From assembly GCA_000733355.1 (NCBI GenBank), contig JNVV01000012.1, positions 709,655 through 773,654 on the forward strand: 64,000 bases of DNA. The letters are read 5' to 3'. The position numbers and the translations under genes are program-made. Source of the stretch: Falciphora oryzae. Lineage: Eukaryota > Ascomycota > Sordariomycetes > Magnaporthales > Magnaporthaceae. This document shows positions 1 to 11,081 of this stretch, in pieces (the first letter of the stretch is position 1; each line of letters starts with the position of its first letter). The notes beneath the pieces were generated by a model that made no database searches, had not been told where the DNA came from, and worked only from the letters and a program-made list of their open reading frames with translations.

Positions 1-837
1 TCGTGCTTCCGCAACTTCCTGGACACCTACTTGACCTACCTATTCTGGTGCGACGAAAACTGGCGGCTTTGTATCAACAACATCGACGAAAGCAGCCGTC
101 TCATGCTGGGCCGCGCGGCCAACTCGGCCATAGACGATCACCTCGGGGGCCCTGGGACCGTGGATCTACACAGCTTTCCGCAGTCGTACAATCAAAGCCG
201 AAGACAGAAGATGCACTCCAGAGTGACACCTGGAAGTCTGAGCCCGGCCACCTCGCAGAGCGCATCACCGCCGAGGCAGTCGATTTTCGAGAGACTCAGT
301 GGCGTCGCTCGAACCCTGGGCAGGCCGAGGAAGAAGCAGCACGATGTCGAGGCGGGCACTGTCGAGGCGGGCACGGTACAGATAAGCATGCAACAAATTC
401 ACAGCCCGACCTCAACCCAGACCCAGAGCCCTCTGCTGCAGGTGGACTTCGAACAGACCTTGGACGGGTTCCGGGTCAAAGACCTGCAGAGCCTCCACAC
501 CCTGAGCGACAAGGCCAGCAAAGCAAACCTCACCATCCGCCTGAACATGGAGGTGATCGATGAGATCTATGTGTATTTTGCAGGGCTCGGGCAGAATGAA
601 AAACCCAGCTCCGCCTTCGGCGGCCTCAGGTATCAATGCGGTGCGGATATAGAGACCTTCCAATGTGAACTCAGAGGCATCAGGCGGAGGTTGGAAAGCC
701 GTGTCGCCCAGCTTGAGTGTCTCGAGGGGCGCTTTGCCAAAGGCTTCACACTGGTGGGAAGTTTGCACTATTTGGAGGCCGATCACCCACAAGGTACCTA
801 CCATCCAAGCCACACTTCTTTGCTCAGGTGTGGGTGA
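1..837 (+). CDS. CorA-like fungal protein, partial (5' end outside window)
   Basis: The reading frame is open from base 1, so the gene begins before the window. The visible part encodes an aromatic-rich segment (YLFWCDENWRLCINNIDE), a low-complexity linker, then a helical region with paired motifs around 'DLQSLHTLSDKASKANLTIRLN' and 'RRRLESRVAQLECLEGRFAKG'. This layout resembles the cytosolic part of fungal CorA-like proteins that end in two membrane helices. No such helices follow here. After position about 748 the frame loses resemblance at a possible donor (GTGGGAAGT), and no convincing downstream exon was found, so the 3' part may be lost or lie in decayed sequence. Family assignment is from remembered pattern only. 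Confidence 0.45.
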   Translation, partial: SCFRNFLDTYLTYLFWCDENWRLCINNIDESSRLMLGRAANSAIDDHLGGPGTVDLHSFPQSYNQSRRQKMHSRVTPGSLSPATSQSASPPRQSIFERLSGVARTLGRPRKKQHDVEAGTVEAGTVQISMQQIHSPTSTQTQSPLLQVDFEQTLDGFRVKDLQSLHTLSDKASKANLTIRLNMEVIDEIYVYFAGLGQNEKPSSAFGGLRYQCGADIETFQCELRGIRRRLESRVAQLECLEGRFAKGFTLVGSLHYLEADHPQGTYHPSHTSLLRCG

Positions 838-2124
838 GAAATGTGCAAGGGGTAGGAAGGGTGGCCGCCTAGGTGGCCGGACGCGCTGTGACTGACTGCA
901 TGCCAAGATTTTAGCTGCAGGCGAGAGGTTGCCTGGCCATTTCATGCATGTGCTAGCGCCTTTTGCCTACCACACCCCCTTTTTCCTAGCCTGCGAACCA
1001 ATGCGGCCCACGAAAATGGTAAGGCTAACTACAAGGCGGACCACGTTTCGTCTCTCGGGCGATGAAAAGGGGGGTGTGATAGGACGACTCTTGCCACATC
1101 CTGACGCCATGCAACCACTAGCCTTGGAGGCCGCCGTTGAGGTTTTGTTTGTTTCCCCATGTTTTCCCGACACACACGGGTGTTCGACAAGCACTGGCCC
1201 CCAGTCGGCTTATAAAACCTCGCTTCCTCCACTTCTGGGCAAGTTCGGGCGCGACAGTGAATAATGGAGAATTAGCAGCGCTGGGGGTGTGGGATGTCCC
1301 CGACACATCGGCGCCCTTTCACAACTACCTACCTTATGCTCTTTCACGTTGTATGATCTATTTCCAACCATGGAGGCCCTAGAGGAAATCACTGCCGAAT
1401 TTTCCCAATACATCCAGGAGTATGTTGTCGAACATCGTTGCCTTGGAATCGATGGTGTGGGGAACAGGTTACGGTTTGTGCCACGGGTGGCACTCCAAAC
1501 ATTTTGGACCGGCCAAAAGCTGCTCGCCTTTAACATCGACAATACCCACTTAGTCCTAAATGTGGACTGTGTTGGTAGGAGTAGGTACTCCTGTAGGCAC
1601 GGAGATCTCCAAATGGGGTGAACAACGATCCTTTATATCAGAGGATCGATCTATTATTGTGCACGAAGGAGGGAAGGACCTATCTGCCAGGGAGGGAGCA
1701 AGAGGGAGGCTATATATACACGTTCTGGATCGGCCAAAGGCCGTTCCCCTGCTCCCCAACCTCTCGGTCCCACCGGTCCTCTCTGTGCCTTACCGATTGC
1801 CTGCGCCGGTCAACGCAATCCAACAGCAGGGCTGATATCCTCACTGTCCCTGCTGTTTCGCTGGGCCGTTATCCTTAGGGTGAAAAGGAGGGTTTTGGTT
1901 TACAATTTTAATGGAAATCCTAAAAGATGCAGGGGAAAAAATATCACCTCTTTTTAACAATCTACTCGTGTTGCTCGCACACAAAAACAAAATTCCAAAA
2001 AAATATATACTAAATGAAAGAAAGGAAGTGTGCGCTCCTCGTCCTTTGCGCGATCCCCCGGTGATGTCAGTCCATAAAGTAAACATCCCATGTCCGCAGT
2101 TGAGTTGTTCTCGCTAAGCCACAA
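838..2124. other. Gene-poor stretch with one weak ORF
   Basis: No recognisable gene. An ORF on the + strand from an ATG at 1370 to 1621 reads like real protein for about 60 residues (ALEEITAEFSQYIQEYVV and following) but I do not recognise it and it has no supported exon partners. It may be a remnant exon. The rest has many stops on both strands. Confidence 0.3.
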
Positions 2125-2654
2125 TCAAGCCCTTAGGATGGTGGCGGTCCGTTTCGCAACAGCGGTCTCGGTCGTAGCGGTGGCGGTCTCGTTCAGGGCC
2201 TCGACGGTCCCATTAACGGTGCCGGCGAGGGTGCGGCCAGCGGCGTAGCAAGCGTCGTCCTTGCCGGAGCCACGGTCCTGGCAGCCCCGCAGGCAGTAGT
2301 CCTTGTAGTGGAGGTCGGCGTTGGTCCAGTACCAGCGGTCCTCGCAGATGAAGAGTGCGTGGTCAATTTTGGCCTTGCTCATGCTGTCCGGGAGGCCGTT
2401 GGGCTTGAGCTGGCGCCAAATATCGTCACGAGACCAGCCTAGAAGCGCATGGAAAGTTAGCACACAAGCATTCATAAAAGCAGAGATGATTTAAACCCGG
2501 AGAATTTGCTTAGCGGAGCAGGGGACCGGAGGGTGGGAAGCTCACCCAAGTTCAGGAGCGTATGCCCGCAGTAAATCACGTCGTCCGAGCAGGACAGGCT
2601 TATAGCCCCAGAGGCGAGCATGAGAGCCCCGGCGATAACGGAGAGAGCGCGCAT
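2125..2654 (-). CDS. Small secreted cysteine-containing protein
   Basis: Two exons on the minus strand, 2654-2546 and 2438-2125, joined across a 107-nt intron with GTGAGC donor and TTCTAG acceptor. Removing it keeps frame and gives 140 residues. An in-frame ATG four codons upstream (2666) is an alternative start. The N-terminus (MRALSVIAGALMLASGAISLS) is a clear signal peptide. The mature chain has six cysteines, enough for three disulfides, in a pattern like fungal small secreted proteins of the 'YCG-TLL..(Y/W)..DDIW..L' type, followed by a Thr/Ala-rich tail. Such proteins are often effector candidates, but no function is known and none is claimed. It sits in decayed, gene-poor DNA. Confidence 0.7.
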
Positions 2655-2666
2655 TTTCGCAGACAA

Positions 2667-3906
2667 GGCGGGGTTTTTTAGGGGATAATAAAAAGAGCCT
2701 GGCGGTTAAAAAATGTGGCTTCGGTGGCTTGAACACTGGGTTGCTGTCAGAATCACAATACTAAGGTCAAAGCCGGGACTTCATCGACTCTTTATACTTT
2801 ATGAACGACGTAAAAACTGAAAAGCTCACGGTAGTTCACCGCGGTTCGCCGAAATGCTTCTGCCTAAAATGGAGCCGCTGCAAAGAATAAAGTCGAGCAA
2901 ATTAAAAAACATAAGCAAAAATGCAATATCGATTCCTTGGGGAGCACGCGGCCGGGACCTCAAGCGACTCTCGCAATCCAATGGCGCAGGTTTTCGGCCG
3001 AGTGGTTGCGGTGCCATTGGAGACATACCATTAAACAACCTGATGGGGTCCCCTCTCGGTCGGTGCCGGACCAAGCGCCATGTAATCCCCGCTTACACGG
3101 GCGCTAAACCGCGGGCGCAACCGGCTCCTGCCGATGGCCCCGCCGTCCCTATTCGCGGGCGCTCAGGCGCGCAGTGCAAAAGGCGGGCCGGGTGTGAGCA
3201 TCGTTCCACTAGCTGAAATGCAAGGTAAATATGCAAGTCGCTTAAAAATGTGGTTGCCTAAACTAACCCCACTCGACATACAAAACGGGTTTACGTCAGC
3301 AAGTATGAAAGTGGGCCAATGGTGTGTTGTTTTGCCTTTATCCTCGGGATCCCGACTAACTACCTACTTGGGTAAGGCCCCGGTCAAGTCATCGCTGAAA
3401 CGCGTCGCTTGTCGAATGTCAACCACCTGTTCGATTCGCCCATGCAGCCGTACCGCCGTCGGCTGACAACGCAGTTTTTCAACACCTCACGACCGACCCC
3501 TCGCCAACGAGCATGGGCACTGCGAAGCGAGCCACTAATAATCCCCGATAATAAAGGGGCTGGATCCTTTCTAGGACAGCCGGTGATATTGCCGGGAAGC
3601 TCATCGTGCGGGAAACAGGAAGCCGCTATCACCAAACGACGCACCCGGTCTTAAACAACCTTTCAGCTGGAAGATGGCGATTACATCTGAGTGATTAAAA
3701 AATGCTGCTGCCTGGTTTAAAGCTCAAATGAGCGGTGTCTCACGGGGGCGCCGTAATAGTTGCAAACAGGTAAATATGGGTATAAATATTTCTATGAGTT
3801 GCCCCCAATTCGGCCTTCGTGTCGTTCTCGTGTCATCCTAGTGTTATGCCTGCGCATGAGGCCTTTGCAAATACAAACTCGCCATCGTCTCCCCCAAAAC
3901 GACATC
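2667..3906. other. No gene seen
   Basis: Both strands are broken by stops at short intervals and no splice-joined reading was convincing. Composition is mixed, with AT-rich patches. Confidence 0.5.
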
Positions 3907-4385
3907 ATGCGTTCACCCAGCTTCCTCGTCTTCCTGCCGGTTCTCGGGGCGTTTGGCGAGTTCATCAACTGCTACGGTGGGAACGTTTACGATTCTAGCC
4001 TGCAAGCCTTGCCTCAAAACGTTTTCGCGTGCGCTCTTTTATCGAGGGGCCAACAGATCGGCGGCTACCCGCACGCATTTGCCAACCACGAGGGCTTCGG
4101 CTTCTGGGTTAGCGGGCCATACTACGAGTTCCCAATCATGGCCTCGACCTACAGGGGTGGCAAGTTAACACGAACCCTCCCCCATTCTCCTTCTCCACCT
4201 CCTTTGTCTTCTTTATACCTCAGAAGCCTATTTCATCGGTCGAACTAACAGCCACCCTTACAGGAGCCCCGGGACCTGATCGCATGATTTTCAACGGGCC
4301 ACCGGCCTGCGACTTTGCCGGGTTCATCACGCACACCGGGATGCCAGGCAACCGGTTCCGGTTGTGCGATGTGTTTTCAAGATGA
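3907..4385 (+). CDS. Secreted guanyl-specific ribonuclease, RNase T1/N1 family
   Basis: Two exons, 3907-4156 and 4264-4385, joined across a 107-nt intron (GTGGCAAGT donor, CTTACAG acceptor), giving 123 residues. The first about 18 residues form a signal peptide. The mature protein carries the T1-family core in order: YPHxF (Tyr38 and His40 equivalents), EGFGFWVSGPYYEFPI (catalytic Glu58), PGPDRMIFN (Arg77) and FITHTGMPGN (His92), so every catalytic residue of RNase T1 is present. Four cysteines remain in the mature chain. The family cleaves single-stranded RNA 3' of guanosine. Size fits T1-type enzymes; the long loop of ribotoxins is absent. It lies between decayed sequence and LINE tails, with no functional neighbours. 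Confidence 0.85.
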
Positions 4386-4616
4386 GCGTCACCCTGCCTT
4401 TAAAAGGAGGCGAGATTCGGGCTGCAAGCAAGTCGAGGGAGAGGGGGACCGGGGGCAAAAGGCGCCCCGGTTTTGGTCCTCGGCGCTGTTGACGATATGG
4501 CACGTTCAAAGCTCCTGGCAGGCTGGTGGCTACTAAGGCGCCTTGTGTCCCTTTTTTTCACCTTCTTTCTTTTATCTTTGTATCGCGAGTTTTTTCCCTC
4601 CTTGGCCGGAAGGTGC

Positions 4617-4873
4617 GGAGAGAGAGAGAGAGAGAGAGAGAGAGTATATTTAACGTCAGATAGTCGGGATCTACCAGTCCCTGCCTCCCTGGGGGCATAT
4701 GACGTGCTAGCGCTACCTAAGCTTAACACCAGGCTACATGTTGCTATCGAGGCGGCTAACAGATTTGAACCCGAAGGCACACGGAGTTCGGGCCGCATTC
4801 CGGCGCTCCTTGTTAGTGAGCGGGCAATCGGCAAAAGGGCGAGTAATCGCCGGGGCGCTATAAGCGCAGCGGG
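4617..4873 (-). repeat. Copy 1 of a ~255-bp dispersed repeat with (GA)n end, likely LINE 3' tail
   Basis: About 255 bp nearly identical in order to 8307-8566, both in the same orientation and both beginning on the + strand with a GA microsatellite followed by TATATTTAACGTCAG. Differences are mostly C/T or G/A. The second copy adjoins a LINE coding fragment, which suggests both are LINE 3' untranslated ends with a (TC)n tail on the minus strand. Confidence 0.65.
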
Positions 4874-5663
4874 CGGCGCAATAAGCGCCGCGGGTGGTAG
4901 AGAAACGCAGTCGGCCGGCAAGGTGCCGGAGAAAAAGTAAGGCCGGGTTAATGCATACCAGGTGGGTAGGATTAATAAGCAATCCTTTTTCTCATTTGTT
5001 ACAATTGGTCCGATAGCCATTCCAAGCTTTGGCCTGCGTGGGAAAGGATGGGCGGTGAATTTCTGGTTTTTAAACCAAAGGGCGGTGAAGTGGGATGCAG
5101 GGATCGCGCCGCCCGGCCCTACATTAGCCTTGGGGCATATGTGCCTGGAAATGGACGCTGGAATCGGGATAACAAACCCTCCGTGAGTGCGCACGCTCCA
5201 CCTTGCGGCTTTTGTGCTGGGCAATGCCATGCAGCATTTTAACAATCAAGCGATGCCGCCCTTTGCTACCCTTGTCTTCCGACCTGATTGGATTGGGTAC
5301 GAACTGTCGCTGCTCCGGCTGTCATCCTGAAGGATTCGTCGTGGAGTAAAAAGCTTTAGCCGCGGCTCCTGATGACCCATGGCATGGTTTCAGCCATGCG
5401 CGGAGTTGGGGGCGAGCTGAAATCGGCCCGCCGACGTGGACCAGCTCGCGCACGCGTAGGCGGTAGTTATCGGCCAAGATACAAAACACCCTCGGCGCCA
5501 ACTCCCGCGACTGTAAGCACTGGGCCAGCTTCTAGTTTAAAGTCTCTTGAGGATTGGTAGGCTGACGCACGACAATCACCAGGCGCCCCCTGAGCGTGTG
5601 TCCTAATTAGACCAAAAGGCTCCTATAGCAACAAAAAAAACACAAGAGGGTACCGTCCCTAAG
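4874..5663. other. No gene seen
   Basis: Short ORFs on both strands only. Immediately right of the repeat are GC-rich foldback-like strings (AAGCGC / GCGCTT). Nothing supports a gene. Confidence 0.5.
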
Positions 5664-7390
5664 ATGCCACGCGCAGCGGCCGCAGCCCTCGCTGCCGCGA
5701 CCGTGTCTCTGCTGGCGCAGCGGATCGCGGCTCAGCAAAACGCAACCACCGGCCCCGCGCAAGGCGGCAGTGGGTGCCCTCACGCCGACTTCATCCCGGG
5801 GGGCTTCACGCTCAAGGGCGACGATTGCTCGCTCCTGTGCCGGCCCGCGGCCTGGTCCGACATCGCCGCCTTCTTCGTCGGCAATTACGTCGCGCACGCC
5901 GCCACCATCATCGCGAAGCCGGGCCAAAGCAGTCTGGCGGGGATGCTAACCGTCCTGCTCGCCCTGTTGGTGCCCGGCTGCGGCGTCCGGTACGGCGTCG
6001 AGACGATTTGGAAGCACGCCGCCCTTCGCGGGGCGACACCGCTGCAGAAGGCGGCGCGGGCGGGCGCGCTGTGCGCCGTGGTCAAGGTCCCCAGGGATGA
6101 AGGGCTTGGCGGGGGCAAGAATGACGAGGAGGCGGCGCGGACAGGAGCCGGGGATGTAACTCTGCCCGAGCGGGGGAGCGCGCCAGTGCCTACGACCAAA
6201 GGCGGCCTCGAGACGGGGGGAAAAACGACACCGCCCGAGGAGCCGATCCGAAACAAGCAAGGTCTGCAATCCGAATCCTTGCCTTTCATTCCAGCAGACG
6301 CTTGTACAGACGAGGGGGGAGAGAACGAAAGCTGACCCGGGTTTCTCTGGACACAGAACGCAACCCGCTTTTCCTTACAAAAATCCACGGTTTTTGCCGG
6401 CTGCCCGAAGGATACGAGCTGCTGGTCGTGCAGCCCGACGCCTTGTTCGAGGGCGACGAGGAGCCCGCGCCCGCGCCCGCCACGGGGCCGCTATGGGCAC
6501 GTCTTTGGCGCGGAGCCAAAAGTCTCGTCCGACCCGAGCCCCAAAATACGGCGGCTCTCAGCTGCAGCTACAACGTGGTCAAAACCATAATATCCATAGT
6601 GCAGCTGGGCTTCAGCATTCGGACGCTTTACCGCGCGCGCGGCGACCAGCTCGACCAGTTCGGATACGCCGCCTTCGGCCTAACCGTCGCGCCCTACGCC
6701 TGGATGACGCTGGTCAACATGGTGGGCAACGCGGTATGCCCGCAGTACGACTGCATGTTCGTCGTCGGCTCCGAGGGGCTCGATGACCTGGAGCGGCGGC
6801 TAGCAGATAGCGGCGCAGATGACGACGACAGGCGCCGCTTCGGGGTAACGGGCGCCGTCGGGCGGCTCCGGGCGGAGGCGGATCGGGACCTGCAGGAGTA
6901 CTACCGGGTAATTTGGCACCTGGCGCGGGATCAGCAAAGGACCGAGCAGGAGAACGCGGGCGCCCTGGTGTGGTATGCGGTGGCAGCGCGGCGGCGCGTG
7001 GAGCTCAGGCGCGTTAAGGCCCTTCCCGAGGCCAGGCGCCTCGTGGAGGAAACTGTCGCCAACATCTTCATTTACTCCATCGGCTACTTCGTGGCGCTGG
7101 TGCCCCTGGCGATCGTCGGGGCGCTCTCGCTCTTCCGGCCGGGACGGAGCACGTTCGAGGAGCGCGCGTGGATCATGACCTGGGCGGCCCTGGGCGTCGT
7201 GGGCGTCGTGATCGACTCGCCGGCGCGCCAGCTCGAGGGACGCCCAATCATCGGAGGCGACGTATCGCGGCGCCGGGATCTCATATGGACATACACTTTC
7301 CCCACTTTCCTTTTCAGCGCCGTCGCGACTGGGGCGCTCGTTATGGTCGGCAAGATGATGATGGGGTTTGGTGTATGCGAACGGCTGTAG
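5664..7390 (+). CDS. Secretory-pathway integral membrane protein of unknown function
   Basis: Two reading frames join into one protein. The first (5664 onward) gives a signal peptide (MPRAAAAALAAATVSLLAQRIAA), a Cys-containing lumenal segment (HADFIPGGFTLKGDDCSLLCRPAAWSDIAAFFVGNY) and hydrophobic helices (LTVLLALLVPGCGV). The second, in another frame up to 7390, has three or four more helices, including near VVKTIISIVQL, YAAFGLTVAPYAWMTL, FIYSIGYFVALVPLAIVGALSL and the C-terminal AVATGALVMVGKMM. The join lies between about 6087 and 6300: an acceptor TTCCAG ends at 6294, but no donor with matching phase was settled, so either an intron or a frameshift is possible. This layout is common in uncharacterised filamentous-fungal membrane proteins. 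Confidence 0.65.
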
Positions 7391-7486
7391 CACCACGACC
7401 TGGGAGCCTGGTGGGGAAAGTCTGTCTCTCTTTTTCTTTTGCGAGTCTCGCTGCCCCTTTAACATGACTGTCGGACAGCGACTGCT

Positions 7487-7701
7487 GGGGGGCGACTCGG
7501 GAGATGCTCGTATCGGAGACGCCGACGGCGAAGGAGCTGTTTGGCTGGAAGGTGAACGCGCTCAAGCTGCAGAGCTGCGTGACGCTGTTTTGCGTCGGTC
7601 GACTCGAAGTATGTGAATCTGTTTGTCGAGGTGCTGGGCAAGTACTTTGACGGCGCTTTAGATGATATCACGCTTAGCATCATGCGGACCATGGCCAAGT
7701 A
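7487..7701 (+). pseudogene. Broken gene fragment, family not recognised
   Basis: One frame encodes a plausible stretch (TPTAKELFGWKVNALKLQS) and, after a shift by one base near 7593, another continues it (KYVNLFVEVLGKYFDGAL) to a TAG at 7699-7701. The two parts read as one protein with a single-base indel. No start or further domain is visible, so this is a remnant. Between 7702 and 8306 I see no gene. Confidence 0.45.
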
Positions 7702-8294
7702 GGCTTCGGTGGTTCGGATACTACTCTTAGAAGTCAAGCAGCCAGACCGACATCGACACGGTTAGTTAACCTCGCCCACCATCCCCTTCCTCGCCGCCCA
7801 CAAATGCCTTCCCTTTGCGCAGCAACCGGGATGCGGCCCCCCAGTGATTATCTTCAGGTGAAAACCTGGTTTGCGAACCGGTAATAAAGGCATTCCTTCA
7901 AGTCAGCAATCCTCGTGGAATTTACCCCTTAACGGTGGGTTGGCTGCTTTTTTGCGTACAGCAGGTTCTTGTTCTTGTGGCATGCTGTAAAATCCCTGTC
8001 AGGCATCCAGCCAAACCATTTCGTTTCTCGGCATATCTGCCGCTACTTGGTCCCATGGTAGCCGAATATCGATGATCTCAGCCCAGGTTTCACTTAGAGT
8101 ACGTAACAGTTGAGGTTGGGGGCCGCACATTAGTTGACCGGCTTCTTGGCAGCTTACAGAAATGCACATGTACGAGTCGGAACGACCGAACAAGCCCCGA
8201 GATGCGAGCCTTCTCAAATGCGAGCCTTTCAAATGCCGGGCCGTGCTAAAAGCTAAAATGGAGCGACGTCAGCGGCGAAAGCACAGCATGCAAA

Positions 8295-8306
<12 letters not shown>

Positions 8307-8335
<29 letters not shown>

Positions 8336-8566
8336 ATTTAACGTCAGTAAGTCGGGATCTACCAGTCCCTGCCTCCCAAGGGGCATATGACGTGCTAGCG
8401 CTACCTAAGCTTAACACTAGGCTACATGTTGCTATCACGGCGGCTAACAAATTAAACCCGAAGGCACACGGAAGTCGGGCCGCATTCCGGCGCTCCTTGT
8501 TAGTAAGCAGGCGATCGGCGGTAGGGCGTATGTATATACGCCGGGGCGTTGTAAAGCGCTGCGGGG
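8307..8566 (-). repeat. Copy 2 of the ~255-bp (GA)n-ended repeat, 3' end of a LINE
   Basis: Matches 4617-4873. The + strand begins with a CA then GA microsatellite and the repeat ends a few bases before the minus-strand LINE coding fragment. In LINE orientation the order is coding end, 3' UTR, then a (TC)n/(TG)n tail, as expected of non-LTR elements that end in simple repeats. Confidence 0.6.
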
Positions 8567-8578
8567 GGGACTAACGAG

Positions 8579-8968
8579 CTTACTGTTGGTCCTGGTAGTA
8601 CAAAGGGAAAGGCAAAAGGTGTAAGGGAAAAAGGAAAAGGTTATATGCGGGCTTTTTGGGCCCTGTTATCGTCCAGCGATAGTGTAATAATTGGTGGCTT
8701 CGATGAACGGGGCAAAAAGGAAGGGCTTTTGAAGAAGCCGTTTCCAATACCCGGGCCTGTCGAAAGTCGGGGCGGGGTCCGCTGTAAGCCACTTGTTTTT
8801 TGCCGCCTTAGTCAGTCTGCAAAATACAAGGTGGGAAAGGGATTTATTTCGCCCACAGCGGCACGGGTTATCGTCTTCGTGCCCGAATTTTCGGTGGTAC
8901 CAGTCGAAATCCCCGTGGCCGGTGCGTGCGGCTATTAGCCGTTGCGGTACCTTCCGGTGCAGTTGCAA
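8579..8968 (-). mobile_element. C-terminal fragment of a Tad-like LINE polyprotein
   Basis: The minus-strand ORF 8968-8666 encodes the C-terminal region of fungal non-LTR retrotransposon ORF2: an LIAARTGHGDF motif followed by a zinc-knuckle-like HEDDNPCRCGRNKSLSHLVFC with the C-x-C...H...C arrangement typical of Tad1-clade elements just after the RNase H region. No endonuclease or reverse transcriptase remains, so it is 5'-truncated. The 3' untranslated part continues leftwards into the repeat at 8307-8566. Confidence 0.7.
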
Positions 8969-9094
8969 CGCGTCGGGCGTGTGTTGTGGTACCGGCCGGT
9001 TTTACCCACGCTCAATATTCCACATGGGTCTGGCGAGGTCTCGGACTCTTCTCTGGAGCCTGTTCGAGAGACTACAGATGAAGAGAGCTTTCCC

Positions 9095-10445
9095 ATGGAC
9101 GACCGGGAGTTTCGGAAACGCGTGAGTCGCCGGTCTGGTTCGCGGTACTGCAGTCCCAAATGTCCCTCACGACCTATGGGAAGCCTTCGTGACCCTCCCA
9201 TGTTGCCGAACAGGCTCATGCCAGTGAATCACATGAGTCATCAGAGGACTCACAGCGAAGGGCGGCATCAGGGCTCTAATCGATATCAGGAAGACGACCG
9301 TCGGGCTAGCTCGCCAGCCACTCCGGACCAAAGACAACCACAGAGCCCCGCCCGAGCTCGGCTTGGTCATCACGCGCACCCTAGCTCAACGAGTTTTGGA
9401 GATCGGAGCTCAGTGATAGTCTCCGGATATCCTTGCACTGACGAGGAGGATGATCGCTCGGCGGCGGACGAAGCTTACAAGCACGAGACCCCGAGGATAG
9501 GGGGATCGGTGAGAAACAGCCTAAGCTCCACCCGAAGCGCCAACCGCGTACGCGACTACGAACCCCCGCCGTCGCGCAAAAAGATCACCGTCCTCGACAT
9601 CTACACGGAATGCATAGTGGCCAAGAATAACGCGGCTGTAATTGGCTCGGTCTCTCTGGGCCGGTTCCTGGCGCCGAGGGACCAGTCGACAAATCCTATG
9701 GGGCTCTGGCCGGAGCTCAGGGATACCATGAATATGTTTAAAGGATCGCGAGGCCGCAACCAGGTTTTCCTCATCGACGACTCCAGCTCCATGACTCCAC
9801 AAAAAACAAGGTGGCTATGACGGGCAGGGCACCGGCGTACTGCCTTAAACGTGCTAAGGTCGACCTAGACAAGAAGTTTGAGCTGTATTTCGTATCGAGC
9901 GTAAGCCCTAGGAGGGGGTGCTTAAGCACCTCCAGTCGAGCCCTCGAAAGTGCGGTCCAAAAGCACATCTTCAAGGACGCTGAGCTGGATTCTATGGACG
10001 ACGCCCTCAAAGTTGTAGTGGCGGAGGCACTTAATCGCACGAACCAACCCCTATGCTCCATCTACGTGTTAACTAACGGATATTAGGGATCGAGTAAAAG
10101 GGCGAACATGTGCCGTGTTGACGATGCCGTCAGAGAAGCCATGAGAGCCTCGGCAGAGTACTTAACCCAAGCGAACTGGATGGGAATACAGTTCATCCGC
10201 TTTTATCAGCTTGGGGCTCCGAAACGGACAAGCTAGGCCTCCAGAGACTCGGGCACCTCGACGACCATATGGCGGAAAAGAACACAAGGTAATTATGGCT
10301 TTCCCCCTATCACTTCAGCAGCGCGGTTGGTTTCAGACTTCTGACATTTGTTCCATGTGATTGTAGTAAGGACATCGTTGACACGAGATTAGGACGAAAG
10401 CATTTCCGACATCCTCATTGGCAGCGTTATGAAGAGTGTGGATGG
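9095..10445 (+). pseudogene. Broken von Willebrand factor A (vWA) domain protein
   Basis: From ATG 9095 a Ser/Arg-rich, probably disordered N-terminal part of about 190 residues is followed by a conserved block (ITVLDIYTECIVAKNNAAVI) and the MIDAS motif in FLIDDSSSM (D-x-S-x-S), which binds a divalent metal in vWA folds. The frame ends at 9820 and the domain continues in another frame (YCLKRAKVDLDKKFELYFVSS) to a TAG at 10084, after which matching sequence continues (AMRASAEYLTQANWMGIQF) and then, in a third frame, ISDILIGSVMKSVDG near 10400. At least two frameshifts and two stops make this a pseudogene. Fungal relatives are cytosolic proteins of unknown role. Confidence 0.7.
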
Positions 10446-11081
10446 TAAGAACGATTTTTTCATCAGCCCTAGATGCCCATTTTGCACTCAGCCCACCGGA
10501 TCGGCTATCAACAGTCCCGTGTAAAAAAGTACACTGTATTACCATGTAATACATATAGTACATCTTCCTCTCCATCTTTTATCGTGGTTTGGAGAGCCCA
10601 CTTATTATATATTATTAAAAAGCCCTGCTTCCGGGCTTTTGGATTATATATCCCTTTTATTTTTACCATTTTTACTTGATTTATAATTGCGTTGCAGAAC
10701 AGTAGCATTTTGTGAATTTAATATGGGGCGGGGTGGCGGACGGGGGCCGCTCGACTTAACGCATAATTATGCCTTTCAGCTTCGCAGCCGAGATTTTAAC
10801 TGTAATGGTTTTTGTGCCAGGGGAAACGTTTCAAGGGATAAGATACGCCCGTTATGGAGTTTACACTCTCGCATAGTTCCATCGTCGATCACTCGGCTCG
10901 GAAATACGTCGCTCAATATAACTAGAAACGGTTTAGGGTGCACATTTATCACATGAAGCGGAGTTTGGTATGCCAGTTGCAGCAGCGAATTTCCGTCGAA
11001 TTTCCGATAATGCCCGAAATACCCCGCGCTGCTTCGACCGAGAGGATCATTGCGGGACTGGAGACGTGTGCATTCTATTCT
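10446..11081. other. No gene seen, AT-rich
   Basis: AT-rich, with only short overlapping ORFs. It lies downstream of both flanking coding units (the vWA pseudogene from the left and the aminopeptidase from the right), so no promoter is expected. Confidence 0.5.
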
